NCBI RefSeq assembly: GCF_000621205.1
Contig: NZ_KK211227.1
Location: forward strand, 92,893 to 156,892
Source of the DNA: Halotalea alkalilenta DSM 17697
GTDB taxonomy: Bacteria; Pseudomonadota; Gammaproteobacteria; Pseudomonadales; Halomonadaceae
Direction of reading: 5' to 3'
Length of the DNA: 64,000 bases
Shown: piece by piece, positions 45,333 to 53,494 of the stretch
Numbering within the stretch: position 1 is the stretch's first letter
Layout: the number at the start of each line of letters is the position of its first letter
Made by a program: the position numbers and the translations under genes
The notes under the pieces: model-generated
The model's input: the letters and a program-made list of their open reading frames with translations, nothing else
What the model was told of the DNA's origin: nothing
Database searches by the model: none

Positions 45333-46238
45333 ATGAACTACTTTGGCGCACTCGAGGCTTTCGTACAGGCGGCCGAAACCCGCAGCTTCACCCAGGCCGG
45401 GCGGCGGCTGGGCGTATCCTCGTCGGCGATCGGCCGCTCGGTGGCCCGGCTGGAGCAGGAGCTAGGCGCCCGGCTGTTCCACCGCTCCACCCGCGCCATC
45501 GCCCTCACCGCCGAAGGCGAGCTGTTCCTGTCGCGCTGCTACCGGATCTTCGCCGAATTCGACTTGGCCAAGAACGAGCTCAGCCGATCGACCCAAGAGC
45601 CGCGGGGCCGGCTGCGAATCAGCCTGCCCCAGTTGGGGGTGCACCTGATGCATCACCTGGCCTCGTTCCAGCAGCGTTTTCCCCACATCGAGCTGGAAAT
45701 GGACTTCAGCGACAGGCTGGTCAATGTGATCGAGGAAGGCTTCGACGCGGTACTGCGGATCGGCGAGGTCGATGATTCGCGCTTGACCCTGCGCCGGCTG
45801 GGCGGCTACCGCCATCGGTTGATGGCAGCGCCGGACTACCTTTCCCGCCGGGGCACGCCGCGCCGGCCGAACGATCTGCTCGAGCACGCCTGCCTGCGCT
45901 ACCGCTACCCGAGCAGCGGCAAACTCGCGCCGTGGCCGCTGCACGCGCACGGCGAGCCGCTCGATCTGGAACTGCCGCAGACAGCCATCACCAACTCCAT
46001 CGACCCGTTACTGACCATGGCCGAGGCGGGCCTGGGCATCGCCCTGCTGCCGGATTTCATCGTCGCCGATGCGATCACCGCCAAGCGCTTGGCCGCGGTG
46101 CTCGACGACTACGTAAGCGACCAGCGCGATTTGTTCATCCTCTGGCCAGCCAGCCGACAGCCCCAGCCCAAGATCAAGGCACTGATCGATTTCATGGCCG
46201 CCCGGCTCAGCGGCGACCGATTGGGCGAAGAAGTCTGA
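45333..46238 (+). CDS. LysR-family transcriptional regulator
   Basis: A 301 aa LysR protein with ETRSFTQAGRRLGVSSSAIG and RSVARLEQELGARLFHRST as the DNA-binding region. The reading frame is open far upstream, but the ATG at 45333 (MNYFGALEAF) is the typical family start. It is divergent from the luciferase-like/isomerase operon (135-bp gap). It belongs to the same subgroup as the regulators at 27.9 and 46.3 kb. Confidence 0.9.
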   Translation: MNYFGALEAFVQAAETRSFTQAGRRLGVSSSAIGRSVARLEQELGARLFHRSTRAIALTAEGELFLSRCYRIFAEFDLAKNELSRSTQEPRGRLRISLPQLGVHLMHHLASFQQRFPHIELEMDFSDRLVNVIEEGFDAVLRIGEVDDSRLTLRRLGGYRHRLMAAPDYLSRRGTPRRPNDLLEHACLRYRYPSSGKLAPWPLHAHGEPLDLELPQTAITNSIDPLLTMAEAGLGIALLPDFIVADAITAKRLAAVLDDYVSDQRDLFILWPASRQPQPKIKALIDFMAARLSGDRLGEEV

Positions 46239-46313
46239 ACCGCCCTCGCCTCGCCCGACGACGCACTTTTGCGGCACGACCGGCCGCCTGAGGTTAGTAT
46301 CCCGCCCGCCATG

Positions 46314-47213
46314 TCACTGCGCCCAGGGCGGCGTCTGCAGCGCATCCACCAGGAAATCCACCAGCCGGCGCACTTTCAGCGGTAGCTGCTTGCGCGTCGG
46401 GTAGACCGCGAAGATGCCCAGTTCCGCTGCGTGGAAATCAGGCATCAGTTCGACCAGCGCACCGCTGCGCAGGTCTTCATGGACCAGGAAATCAGGCTGC
46501 AGGACGATCCCTTGATGCGCCAGCGCCGCGGCCCGGCAGGTATCGCCGTTGTTGGCATGGATGCGCGAGCGCGTACGTACCGTCACCTCGCCGGCGGGCC
46601 CCTGGAAGCTCCACACATCGCGGGAAGACCAGTAGCTGTACGAGATCACGTCGTGCTGGGCGAGCTCGTGCGGATGGGTGGGAGCGCCGTGCTTGGCGAG
46701 ATAGGCCGGCGAGGCGCACAGCACCACGCGCGTGCGGGCCAGCGGGCGGCTCACCAGGCTCGAGTCGGACAGCCGCGCGATGCGAATCACCAGGTCATAG
46801 CCCTCCTCGACCAGATCGACGACGCGGTCCGACAGCACGATGTCCAGGGTGACCTGCGGATTCTCCGCGGCGAAGCGTCCCCACAGCGCAGCCAGGTGCA
46901 GCGCGCCGAATGTCTGTGGCGCACCGATGCGTAGAGGCCCTTGCACCTGGAACGAACTGCACCCCACCTCGGCCTCGGCCTCCTGCACGGCCTGCAGGAT
47001 CTCCTTGCAACGCTGGTAGTAGGCCTGGCCCTCGCTGGTCAGCGACAGGCGACGCGTCGTTCGTTGCAAAAGGCGCGTTCCCAGGTGCTGCTCCAGTTCG
47101 GCGACATGGCGCGATATCGCAGGCTTGGACAAGTCGGTTGGCTCCATGGCGCCGACGAAGCTGCCGGCCTCGACCACGGCAGTGAAGGTTTTCATCGCTT
47201 GCAGAAGATCCAT
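46314..47213 (-). CDS. LysR-family transcriptional regulator
   Basis: A 299 aa LysR protein. The recognition region EPTDLSKPAISRHVAELEQH is followed by LGTRLLQRTTRRLSLTSEGQ. It is divergent from an F420-reductase-like gene at 47368, repeating the gene arrangement at 27.9-29.6 kb. The preceding LysR gene at 45333-46238 converges on it from the other side. Confidence 0.9.
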   Translation of the reverse strand: MDLLQAMKTFTAVVEAGSFVGAMEPTDLSKPAISRHVAELEQHLGTRLLQRTTRRLSLTSEGQAYYQRCKEILQAVQEAEAEVGCSSFQVQGPLRIGAPQTFGALHLAALWGRFAAENPQVTLDIVLSDRVVDLVEEGYDLVIRIARLSDSSLVSRPLARTRVVLCASPAYLAKHGAPTHPHELAQHDVISYSYWSSRDVWSFQGPAGEVTVRTRSRIHANNGDTCRAAALAHQGIVLQPDFLVHEDLRSGALVELMPDFHAAELGIFAVYPTRKQLPLKVRRLVDFLVDALQTPPWAQ

Positions 47214-47367
47214 AGTCTCTAAACTCGAAACAATTTGTGCATGATATGCATATTTATCTCGAAATGAATAACCAATAAAGTTCTCTCACACCAAGCGGCC
47301 TTGCAGAACACTGTGCAGTCGAATCTCCAAGCGCCGCGACTCAACCAAACTTCGAAGGACTTTCACC

Positions 47368-48000
47368 ATGAACATCACTCTCGTTGGCGCAGGCAACATG
47401 GGCGCGGGTTTCGTCAAGCAGCTCACCGCAGCGGGCCACCAGGTACGAGTGACCGCACGCGACCCAGCCAAGGCCCAGGCCCTGGCCGACACCTACGCCG
47501 GCGCCACGGCCGTGTCGCCTGCCGAGGCACTGGGTGACTCGCAGGTCGTCATCGTCGCCACCGGCTATGCCGACGCCGTCCCCGCGCTGAAAGCGCTCGG
47601 CTCGCTCGAAGGCCGCATAGTGGTCGACATCACCAATCCGCTGACCGCCGACTTCATGGGCCTGACCCTGGGCTACGACACCTCCGCGGCCGAGGAGATC
47701 GCCAAGGCGCTGCCGGGAGCGAAAGTGGTCAAGGCATTCAATACCGTACTCGCCCAGGTGCTGGCCGAAGGACCCGTCTTCTCGGCAGGCCAGACCGTGC
47801 CGGTGTTCTACGCCGGCGACGACGAGCGCGCCAAGCAGACCGTGCATGCGCTGGCGGAAAGCATCGGCTTCCAGGCCGTCGACGCGGGCGGCCTGCACAA
47901 CGCGCGCTACCTGGAGCCGGTGGCGGGCCTGAACATCTACTTCGCCTATGGCGCCGGGCAAGGCACGCAGATCGCGCCCACCTGGATCCATCGCGCCTGA
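47368..48000 (+). CDS. NADPH-dependent F420 reductase-like oxidoreductase (copy 2)
   Basis: A 210 aa Rossmann protein (MNITLVGAGNMGAGFVKQLT) with VVDITNPLTADFMG and VVKAFNTVLAQVLAEGP, paralogous to the product of 28965-29591. FNO-like proteins reduce F420 or other acceptors with NADPH; without F420 genes in view, an NADPH-dependent redox role is more likely. A hairpin terminator follows, then the DoxX gene. Confidence 0.85.
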   Translation: MNITLVGAGNMGAGFVKQLTAAGHQVRVTARDPAKAQALADTYAGATAVSPAEALGDSQVVIVATGYADAVPALKALGSLEGRIVVDITNPLTADFMGLTLGYDTSAAEEIAKALPGAKVVKAFNTVLAQVLAEGPVFSAGQTVPVFYAGDDERAKQTVHALAESIGFQAVDAGGLHNARYLEPVAGLNIYFAYGAGQGTQIAPTWIHRA

Positions 48001-48012
48001 CATCGCTGTTGC

Positions 48013-48040
48013 CGATAGCGGGGCCAGCGCCCCGCTATCG
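48013..48040 (+). terminator. Hairpin after F420-reductase-like copy 2
   Basis: CGATAGCGGGG (48013-48023) pairs perfectly with CCCCGCTATCG (48030-48040), closing a CCAGCG loop. It lies 12 bp after the stop. No clear T run follows, so read-through into the DoxX gene is possible. Confidence 0.55.
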
Positions 48041-48087
48041 CGCGAACGGTCATCACATCTCGATACGCTAGACACAAGGACACCGAC

Positions 48088-48483
48088 ATGAACGCAATCC
48101 TCTCACTGCCAGGCCGCATCGGTCTGTCGCTGATCTTCATCATTTCCGGCTGGGGCAAGATCGTCGGCTACGCCGCCACCCAGCAGTACATGGAAGCCAT
48201 GGGCGTCCCCTCCGCGCTGCTGCCGCTGGTGATCCTGCTCGAACTGGGCGGCGGGCTGGCGATCGCCGCCGGTGCGTTCACCCGCTGGATCGCCCTGGTC
48301 CTCGCGGCCTTCTCGGTGCTGACCGCGTTGATCTTCCACGCCGACTTCGGCGACGCAGGCCAGGCGATCAACTTCTGGAAGAACGTGGGGATGGCCGGTG
48401 GCTTCCTCCTCCTGGCCGCCAACGGTGCAGGCGAGTTCAGCATCGATGCACTGCGCAACCGCCGCAGCGCCAAAGCGTCGTAA
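48088..48483 (+). CDS. DoxX-family membrane protein
   Basis: A 131 aa inner-membrane protein with four helices: IGLSLIFIISGWGKIVGYAA at the start and LPLVILLELGGGLAIAAGAF in the middle are typical of DoxX/DoxD. Family members are linked to thiosulfate:quinone oxidation in archaea and, in bacteria, to redox stress responses. It sits with an F420-reductase-like gene before it and a dioxygenase gene after it. Specific role unknown. Confidence 0.88.
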   Translation: MNAILSLPGRIGLSLIFIISGWGKIVGYAATQQYMEAMGVPSALLPLVILLELGGGLAIAAGAFTRWIALVLAAFSVLTALIFHADFGDAGQAINFWKNVGMAGGFLLLAANGAGEFSIDALRNRRSAKAS

Positions 48484-48504
48484 TACGGAGGATAGGCTCT
48501 AAAC

Positions 48505-48524
48505 GCGGGCGGCATGCCGCCCGC
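48505..48524. terminator. GC-rich palindrome after the DoxX gene
   Basis: GCGGGCGGCATGCCGCCCGC is a perfect 20-bp palindrome located between the DoxX stop and the dioxygenase start. It could attenuate or terminate transcription, or simply be a stem in the mRNA leader. There is no T run. Confidence 0.45.
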
Positions 48525-48543
48525 TCATCCTGGAGAACGCCCT

Positions 48544-49347
48544 ATGTCTCGCATTCCCTCTTTGTTCGTTTCCCACGGCTCGCCGATGTTCGCGCTAGAG
48601 CCCGGTTTGCTCGGCCCCAACCTCCAGCGGCTCGGTGCCTCGCTGCCGGCGCTGACGGCGATCCTCGTGGTCTCGCCCCACTGGCAGACGCCGCAATTGC
48701 GCGTCTCCGCGGTGGCCAATCCACCGACCATCCATGACTTCGGCGGCTTCCCGCCGCCCCTGTACGAGCTCCACTACGAGCCGCCAGGCGCTGTGCAGCT
48801 CGCCGGAGACATCGTCGAAATGCTCGCCCGTGCAGGCTTGCCCGCCACGCTCGATACCCAGCGCGGGCTGGACCACGGCGCCTGGGTGCCGCTGCGATAC
48901 CTGAAGCCCGATGCCGACATCCCGGTGCTGCAGGTTTCACTGCCGCGCGACATGGACACCGAAGGTGCCCAGCGCCTGGGCCGAGCCCTGGCGCCGCTGC
49001 GGGACGAAGGGGTACTGATCGTCGGCTCCGGCAGCCTGACCCACAACCTCTACGAGTTCCGCAGCCATATCCGCGATCCCGAATACGCCCAGGAGTTCGC
49101 CGACTGGGTCGCGACGGCGGTCGCGGCACATGACGACGAGTCGCTGGTCCACTACCGTGCCCGCGCCCCTCATGCGGCGCGCGCGCATCCCACCGAGGAG
49201 CACTACCTGCCGCTTCTGGTCGCAGCGGGCGCGAGCAGCGCGGACGACTCCCGCCGGCGGATCGAGGGAGGCATGACCTACGGCGTGCTGTCGATGGATT
49301 CATTCATCTTCGGACTCGACACCAACGACACGGAGAGAACACCATGA
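48544..49347 (+). CDS. LigB-type extradiol dioxygenase (4,5-DOPA dioxygenase/YgiD-like)
   Basis: A 267 aa non-haem iron or zinc enzyme. The family starts are clear: PSLFVSHGSPMFALEPG (metal-ligand His), ILVVSPHWQTPQ (second His) and TIHDFGGFPPPLYELHYEPPG. GLDHGAWVPLRYL and GSGSLTHNLYE are further signature segments. It opens catechol-type rings beside a hydroxyl, and relatives act on DOPA. It overlaps the following hydrolase gene as ATGA at 49344-49347. Confidence 0.88.
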   Translation: MSRIPSLFVSHGSPMFALEPGLLGPNLQRLGASLPALTAILVVSPHWQTPQLRVSAVANPPTIHDFGGFPPPLYELHYEPPGAVQLAGDIVEMLARAGLPATLDTQRGLDHGAWVPLRYLKPDADIPVLQVSLPRDMDTEGAQRLGRALAPLRDEGVLIVGSGSLTHNLYEFRSHIRDPEYAQEFADWVATAVAAHDDESLVHYRARAPHAARAHPTEEHYLPLLVAAGASSADDSRRRIEGGMTYGVLSMDSFIFGLDTNDTERTP

Positions 49348-50021
49348 GCGACATCACTTGGTCGGCGCTGCGCACCGACCTGTCGCTGCCGTTTCGGACG
49401 ATGACATCCGACACCGGGCCGGCGAAGCGGCTTTTGATCCTGCTCCACGGGGTGGGCGGCAACGAAACCAACCTCGCCCCGCTAGGCTCCGCCGTGGCGG
49501 GCGACACCCGGGTCATCCTGGCGCGCGGCCCTTTGTCCCTGGGGCCGACCCAGCATGCCTGGTTCCAGGTGTCGTTCGGCCCGCAGGGCCCGCGTCCGGA
49601 CTTGGTGGCGGCCGAGAAAAGCCGCCAGCAGCTGGCGACGTTCATCGCCGAACTGCAGGCGGAGTACGCCGTCGCACCGTCCAAGACCATAGTGGCCGGC
49701 TTCAGCCAGGGCGGCATCATGAGCGCGAGCATCGGATTGACCCGCCCCGAACTGGTCGCAGGCTTCGGCATCCTTTCCGGGCGGATCCTTCCCGAAATCA
49801 GGCCCCAGGTCGCGGACCGCGCCGCCCTGGCCAAGGTGCAGGGGTTCATCGGCCATGGCCGGGAGGATACCAAGCTGGTGGTGGAATGGGCCCACCGCGC
49901 CGACGAGATGCTGACGGAGCTGGGCGTCACGCACGAAACCCGCCTGTACCCGGGCGATCACGGCATTGCGCCTGCCATGCAGCGAGACTTCCTCGCTTGG
50001 TTCGAACGACTGACCGCTTGA
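49344..50021 (+). CDS. Carboxylesterase/phospholipase-type alpha/beta hydrolase
   Basis: A 225 aa cytoplasmic serine hydrolase like YpfH/MhqD. LILLHGVGGNETNLAPLG forms the oxyanion region, VAGFSQGGIMSASIGL is the nucleophile elbow (GFSQG), and YPGDHGIAPAMQRDF gives the catalytic His. Coupling to an extradiol dioxygenase and a DoxX gene resembles the B. subtilis mhq set, which deals with quinone/hydroquinone stress (MhqD hydrolase, dioxygenases, DoxX-like MhqP). That parallel is an inference from gene content. Confidence 0.85.
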   Translation: MSDITWSALRTDLSLPFRTMTSDTGPAKRLLILLHGVGGNETNLAPLGSAVAGDTRVILARGPLSLGPTQHAWFQVSFGPQGPRPDLVAAEKSRQQLATFIAELQAEYAVAPSKTIVAGFSQGGIMSASIGLTRPELVAGFGILSGRILPEIRPQVADRAALAKVQGFIGHGREDTKLVVEWAHRADEMLTELGVTHETRLYPGDHGIAPAMQRDFLAWFERLTA

Positions 50022-50145
50022 TCTTCCACCGCTACCGCGGCAGGGCATCGCCGCGGTCTATCATTGGTGAAGATGCCGCGCCTCGAGTGGCAATCCATCG
50101 AGGGGCAGCGAACCTTCCCTATCCCCCTGTCTGGAAGACCCTGAC

Positions 50146-51702
50146 ATGAACATGACACGAGTGCTGCTGACGCTCTCGCTGGCGACAGCGACCTTGGCCA
50201 ACATCGGGCAGAGCTCTGCCGCCACGCTATTGGTGGAACAAGGACTCGTCAGCGGTACCAGCCAGGGAGGCGTCGACGCTTACCTCGGCATTCCCTACGC
50301 CGCCCCGCCCGTCGGCCCCAACCGATGGCGGATGCCGTTGCCGCCGCATCCCTGGGAAGGCACGCGCCAGGCGACGGCCTTCGCCGACAGCTGCCAGCAG
50401 GAGCTGAGCGACGGCTTCGGCCCCTATACGTCCGAGTACATGACCCCAGGCCCGGTGAGCGAGGACTGCCTCTATCTCAATGTCTGGAAGCCGACGGAGC
50501 CGAGCGTGGCGAAGCGGCCGATCATGGTCTGGATCCATGGCGGCGGCTACACCTCAGGCTCCGGCTCGGTGCCGATCTACGACGGCGCGCCGATGGCGGC
50601 CAACGGCGTCATCGTGGTCAACCTCAACTATCGCCTCGGCGTGTTCGGCTTCCTCGCCCATCCCGAGCTCACAAGCGAGGGCGTCGGCTCCGGCAACTTC
50701 GGCCTGGCCGACATCATCGCCGCGCTCGAGTGGGTACACGACAACGCCGAGGCGCTGGGCGGCGACCCCGAGCAGATCACCATCGCCGGCCAGTCGGCGG
50801 GCTCCATGTCGGTGCACAACCTGATCGCGAGTCCGGCGGCGAAAGGGCTATTCGCCCGCGCCATTTCAGAAAGCGGCCCCGGCATGGGCCGCCCGCCACA
50901 GGCCATGGCCACCGCCGAAGCCAAAGGAGAACAACTGCTGGCCGCCGCCGGCGTCGACTCCATCGACCAGCTGCGCGAGCTTCCGGCCGAGGCCGTCATG
51001 GCCGCGGAAAATCGCCTGCCCTCCTCCGGCGTGCTGAGTTTCGCCCCCGTGATCGACGGCCAGCTGCTGCCGCAGGACCCCTACCTCAGTGCGACGGGCA
51101 CCTCGGCCGACACGCCCATCCTGGCCGGGATGAACGCCGACGAGGCCTTCAGCCTGCCGCAGGAGGAGATGGACGGACTGGAGGCGGAAATCGAGCAGAT
51201 CTTCGCCGCGATGGCGCCGCAGGCGCGCGCGCACTATGGCGTCGATCGCACGAGCGATGTGCGCGAGCTGAGCCGCACGATCCGCCGCGAGCGCGGCCTG
51301 GCGTCGACCTGGCAATGGGCCAGGGAGAGGGCCAGAACGAGCCACCGGCCTATCTATCTTTACCTGTTCGACCATATCGAACCGGGAACCGAGCAATGGG
51401 GCGTCTTCCATACTTCCGAAGTGCCCTATGTACTGGCGACGCTCGACCGCGCCCAGGGCCGCAGTTTCACCGACACCGACCGCAAGATCTCGGCCCAGGC
51501 ATCGGCCTACTGGGCCAACTTCGTCAAGACCGGCGACCCCAACGGCGCCGGACTGCCACGCTGGTCGGCCTACGACCCTCAAGCCCCCGCCATGCTGGTG
51601 CTCGACGCCGCGCCGGAAATGCGCCCGATCCTGCCCGACGAGCGAACCTACAGGCTCTATCGGCAGCTCATTTCCCAGGGTGGGCGCCTGACGCTCTTCT
51701 GA
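50146..51702 (+). CDS. Secreted type-B carboxylesterase
   Basis: A 518 aa enzyme of the carboxylesterase type-B family with a Sec signal peptide (residues 1-25, TLANIGQSSAA). YLGIPYAAPPVGPNRW, EDCLYLNVWKP, VWIHGGGYTSGSG (oxyanion hole) and TIAGQSAGSMSVHNL (nucleophile Ser) are all present, and a C-terminal histidine (WGVFHTSEVPYV) completes the triad. It hydrolyses esters in the periplasm or outside. It stands alone, 124 bp after the hydrolase gene. Confidence 0.9.
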   Translation: MNMTRVLLTLSLATATLANIGQSSAATLLVEQGLVSGTSQGGVDAYLGIPYAAPPVGPNRWRMPLPPHPWEGTRQATAFADSCQQELSDGFGPYTSEYMTPGPVSEDCLYLNVWKPTEPSVAKRPIMVWIHGGGYTSGSGSVPIYDGAPMAANGVIVVNLNYRLGVFGFLAHPELTSEGVGSGNFGLADIIAALEWVHDNAEALGGDPEQITIAGQSAGSMSVHNLIASPAAKGLFARAISESGPGMGRPPQAMATAEAKGEQLLAAAGVDSIDQLRELPAEAVMAAENRLPSSGVLSFAPVIDGQLLPQDPYLSATGTSADTPILAGMNADEAFSLPQEEMDGLEAEIEQIFAAMAPQARAHYGVDRTSDVRELSRTIRRERGLASTWQWARERARTSHRPIYLYLFDHIEPGTEQWGVFHTSEVPYVLATLDRAQGRSFTDTDRKISAQASAYWANFVKTGDPNGAGLPRWSAYDPQAPAMLVLDAAPEMRPILPDERTYRLYRQLISQGGRLTLF

Positions 51703-51730
51703 ACCGATGACGGGGCTTGAGTAGGTAAAA

Positions 51731-52165
51731 TCAGAAGCGATAGAAGTAGTCGACGCCGACACCGTACTGGATATCTTCATCGACCAGCAGGCCATTCTTG
51801 ATCGTACTGCCCATACGCGCAGCCCCCAGGTCGATGAACACTGCGTGCCTGGGCGCCGGCTGCCAGTCGATGCGCATACCGAGCTCGACGTTCACCGTGG
51901 AATCACCTTCGTAGGCGGCGCACCAGCTACGCGCTTCGTGCTGCGTGACACCGTAGTAGTAGTCCACGTACTTGCTGTCCACCCACTGCGCCGCCAAGCG
52001 GGGCGAGAAGCCAAAGGACCCCGCCGCGAAGCGGCGATCGAGCTGCAGCCTGGCGCGCCTTCCCTCACTATGCCATCGCTGTAGGTGAATGCCTTGCAGC
52101 GGTGCCACGCACAGTCGCACCGATTGCTGCCGGCTGGGTGGAGTAGCCGTGAATGGGACATTCAC
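51731..52165 (-). pseudogene. Truncated MipA/OmpV-family outer-membrane protein
   Basis: A 144-codon frame whose last ~100 residues match the C-terminal half of MipA/OmpV proteins: FSPRLAAQWVDSKYVDYYYG, then VTQHEARSWCAAYEGDSTVN and a terminal strand QYGVGVDYFYRF ending in Phe. Family members are about 250-280 aa and begin with a signal peptide; here there is neither a signal peptide nor the first half, and the N-terminal 35 residues look unrelated. It is most likely a 5'-deleted gene. A ribosome-binding-site-like AGAGGTG precedes the ATG by chance or by junction formation. Confidence 0.65.
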
Positions 52166-52426
52166 CTCTTCGCTGAGGCTGGGTTCAAGGCTTGCTCGAG
52201 TACCCGAGCGAGTACGGGGGCCCGACGAATCCGATGAAATTCCCGATCACCCTGCGTAGTCGAGGTACCAGCATTCGAGGTGCGGATTGGATCGTTGGTA
52301 AATCCGGGAGACTCTGCCATTGCAGCGAAGATGCGAGACGAACGCTCACCGAGCTCAGGCGACGCTTTCATCCGCCAGCTTGGTTTCACTCGATCCGCTT
52401 GGGATGACCTGCGGGCCAGATATGGA
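52166..52426. other. Gap with no supported gene
   Basis: About 260 bp of lower coding quality between the OmpV remnant and a terminator. Short open frames exist on both strands, but none shows a recognised motif or a good ribosome-binding site. It is probably rearranged sequence at the edge of the accessory island. Confidence 0.4.
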
Positions 52427-52449
52427 AAACCCAGCGCTAGGCTGGGCTT
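52427..52449 (-). terminator. Terminator of the small leftward gene at 52453
   Basis: Read leftward, GCCCAGC and GCTGGGT pair around a CTAGC loop and are followed by TTTTCC, a standard intrinsic terminator 3 bp after the stop of the 79 aa gene. Confidence 0.7.
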
Positions 52450-52452
52450 GGG

Positions 52453-52692
52453 CTACTTTCGGTTCAATTCAGGGTATCGGTCTCCGCGCCAAAGCTTCCC
52501 GTCTTTTGGAAAGCCATACACGTTGGAGACTTCACGAAGCAGCGGTGGCGGCGCGTCTATACCAGATGCCAGCCAGCTGCGCTCAGCCACGCGCAGCGCA
52601 CGATTGGCCGCGCGCTTGCCGGGCTTATCGCTACCGTTGAACCCGGAAGACGTAACCGCAGTGATCGGCGTCTTGCGGCGGCTTCTACTCAC
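52453..52692 (-). CDS. Small conserved hypothetical protein (MSRSRRKTPI type)
   Basis: A 79 aa basic protein starting MSRSRRKTPITAVTSSG and ending with REVSNVYGFPKDGKLW. From memory this start, the central cluster GKRAANRALR and the REVxNV-KDGK end recur in many short proteobacterial proteins that have no name or function. The start codon is GTG at 52692 with AAGGA about 10 nt upstream, and an intrinsic terminator follows the stop at once. The clean signals on both ends support a real gene inside otherwise damaged sequence. Confidence 0.65.
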   Translation of the reverse strand: MSRSRRKTPITAVTSSGFNGSDKPGKRAANRALRVAERSWLASGIDAPPPLLREVSNVYGFPKDGKLWRGDRYPELNRK

Positions 52693-52854
52693 GGCTGATT
52701 TTCCTTCGGGTATGGATTATCGAACTGCTCGAGCTCGTGCTGCGCCTGGCCATCAACTGGAACGGCATCTGCTCACGGGCGTGTTCCTCGAAGCTCCCAC
52801 CTGACGGAGGACGGCTCGAAACCAGTCGATGAAAAAGCCGCCAGCAGGCTTCCA

Positions 52855-53058
52855 CTACCCGAACGGCTCCTTGGCCGTCGCAGCGTTCCTGCAACGCAGC
52901 TCTTCCAAAGTATATTGCCGTCCGGTCGGGTCGACAAAGCGATCAAGGCTATATTCGCCGTGACTGTAAAGCCCATACCGGCTTGGCCCGCACCATTCTT
53001 GCTGGAACGCCGCATCCTGATTGCCGAACCCGCTAGAGAACGTCATCAAGACATTCAC
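52855..53058 (-). pseudogene. Probable C-terminal remnant of an unrecognised protein
   Basis: A 67-codon frame opening with GTG and containing FGNQDAAFQQEWCGPSRYGL and RFVDPTGRQYTLEELRCRN. The composition is protein-like, but there is no ribosome-binding site, and coherent residues continue upstream of the GTG to a stop at about 53080. This looks like the surviving end of a longer gene. The DPTGRQYTLEEL part is reminiscent of small domains near toxins or phage genes, without a firm match. Confidence 0.35.
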
Positions 53059-53123
53059 TTGTCCGGCCTGGAGACTTGCTTAGCGCTTCACGTTCTTCCA
53101 AGCAGGCTAATCCCTTCTCCAAA

Positions 53124-53396
53124 CTAAAAAAACAGGGTGATCTGGTTTCCAAGGTCTTTTGACTGATAAACCGGAAGCTTGTATGCATCATGGATAATAT
53201 CCTCCACGTCTTCTTCATATATGGCTTAAAGCTCTAACGCATCCTCTATCAACATACCCAGCTGCCGAGCCTCGATTGCGAACCCGGCGTGTGAGCCAAC
53301 CATCCTGCACCGATGGTAAATCTCGTCGCCAGAGAGATGAACCGCATATGTAAGGGGGACTATTGATGACCGAGCAATCACTGGCAAGCACTTCAT
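53124..53396 (-). pseudogene. Small gene interrupted by an in-frame stop
   Basis: A strong ribosome-binding site (AAGGAGGCGAG) precedes the ATG at 53396. The first 56 codons read MKCLPVIARSSIVPLTYAVH...MLIEDALEL, then TAA at 53226-53228. The same frame continues without interruption for 33 more codons, beginning AIYEEDVEDIIHDAYK and ending DLGNQITLFF before TAG at 53124. The second part has good protein character, so the original product was probably about 90 aa and was broken by one nonsense change. It is divergent from higB and shares its control region. Family unknown; an immunity-protein-like or antitoxin-like role is only a guess. Confidence 0.5.
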
Positions 53397-53430
53397 CTCG
53401 CCTCCTTGATAGCTACGACCTTTACTGGCG

Positions 53431-53468
53431 TATAGCAATTTGCTATGCATAGCAAATTGCTATACAAT
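53431..53468 (+). promoter_or_regulatory. higBA promoter with a nested palindromic operator
   Basis: Positions 53431-53464 form a perfect 34-bp palindrome. Each half is itself a palindrome with a one-base centre (ATAGCAA-T-TTGCTAT and ATAGCAA-A-TTGCTAT), giving two adjacent operator sites. A promoter is embedded in it: TTGCTA at 53440-53445 and TACAAT at 53463-53468, 17 bp apart. Binding of the HigA antitoxin, alone or with HigB, should block RNA polymerase. The divergent broken gene at 53396 may be controlled as well. Confidence 0.8.
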
Positions 53469-53494
53469 GCGCTCAAAGATCAGGGATGAGTCAA

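Noticed and set aside
49344-50021. S-formylglutathione hydrolase for the frm cluster
   Set aside because: The GFSQG elbow and overall pattern fit MhqD/YpfH-type hydrolases better than FrmB/FghA, and the gene is 7 kb away, coupled to a dioxygenase.
50325-51710. 461-codon rightward frame overlapping the carboxylesterase
   Set aside because: Arg/Gly/Ala-rich out-of-frame product; the esterase frame has signal peptide and catalytic motifs.
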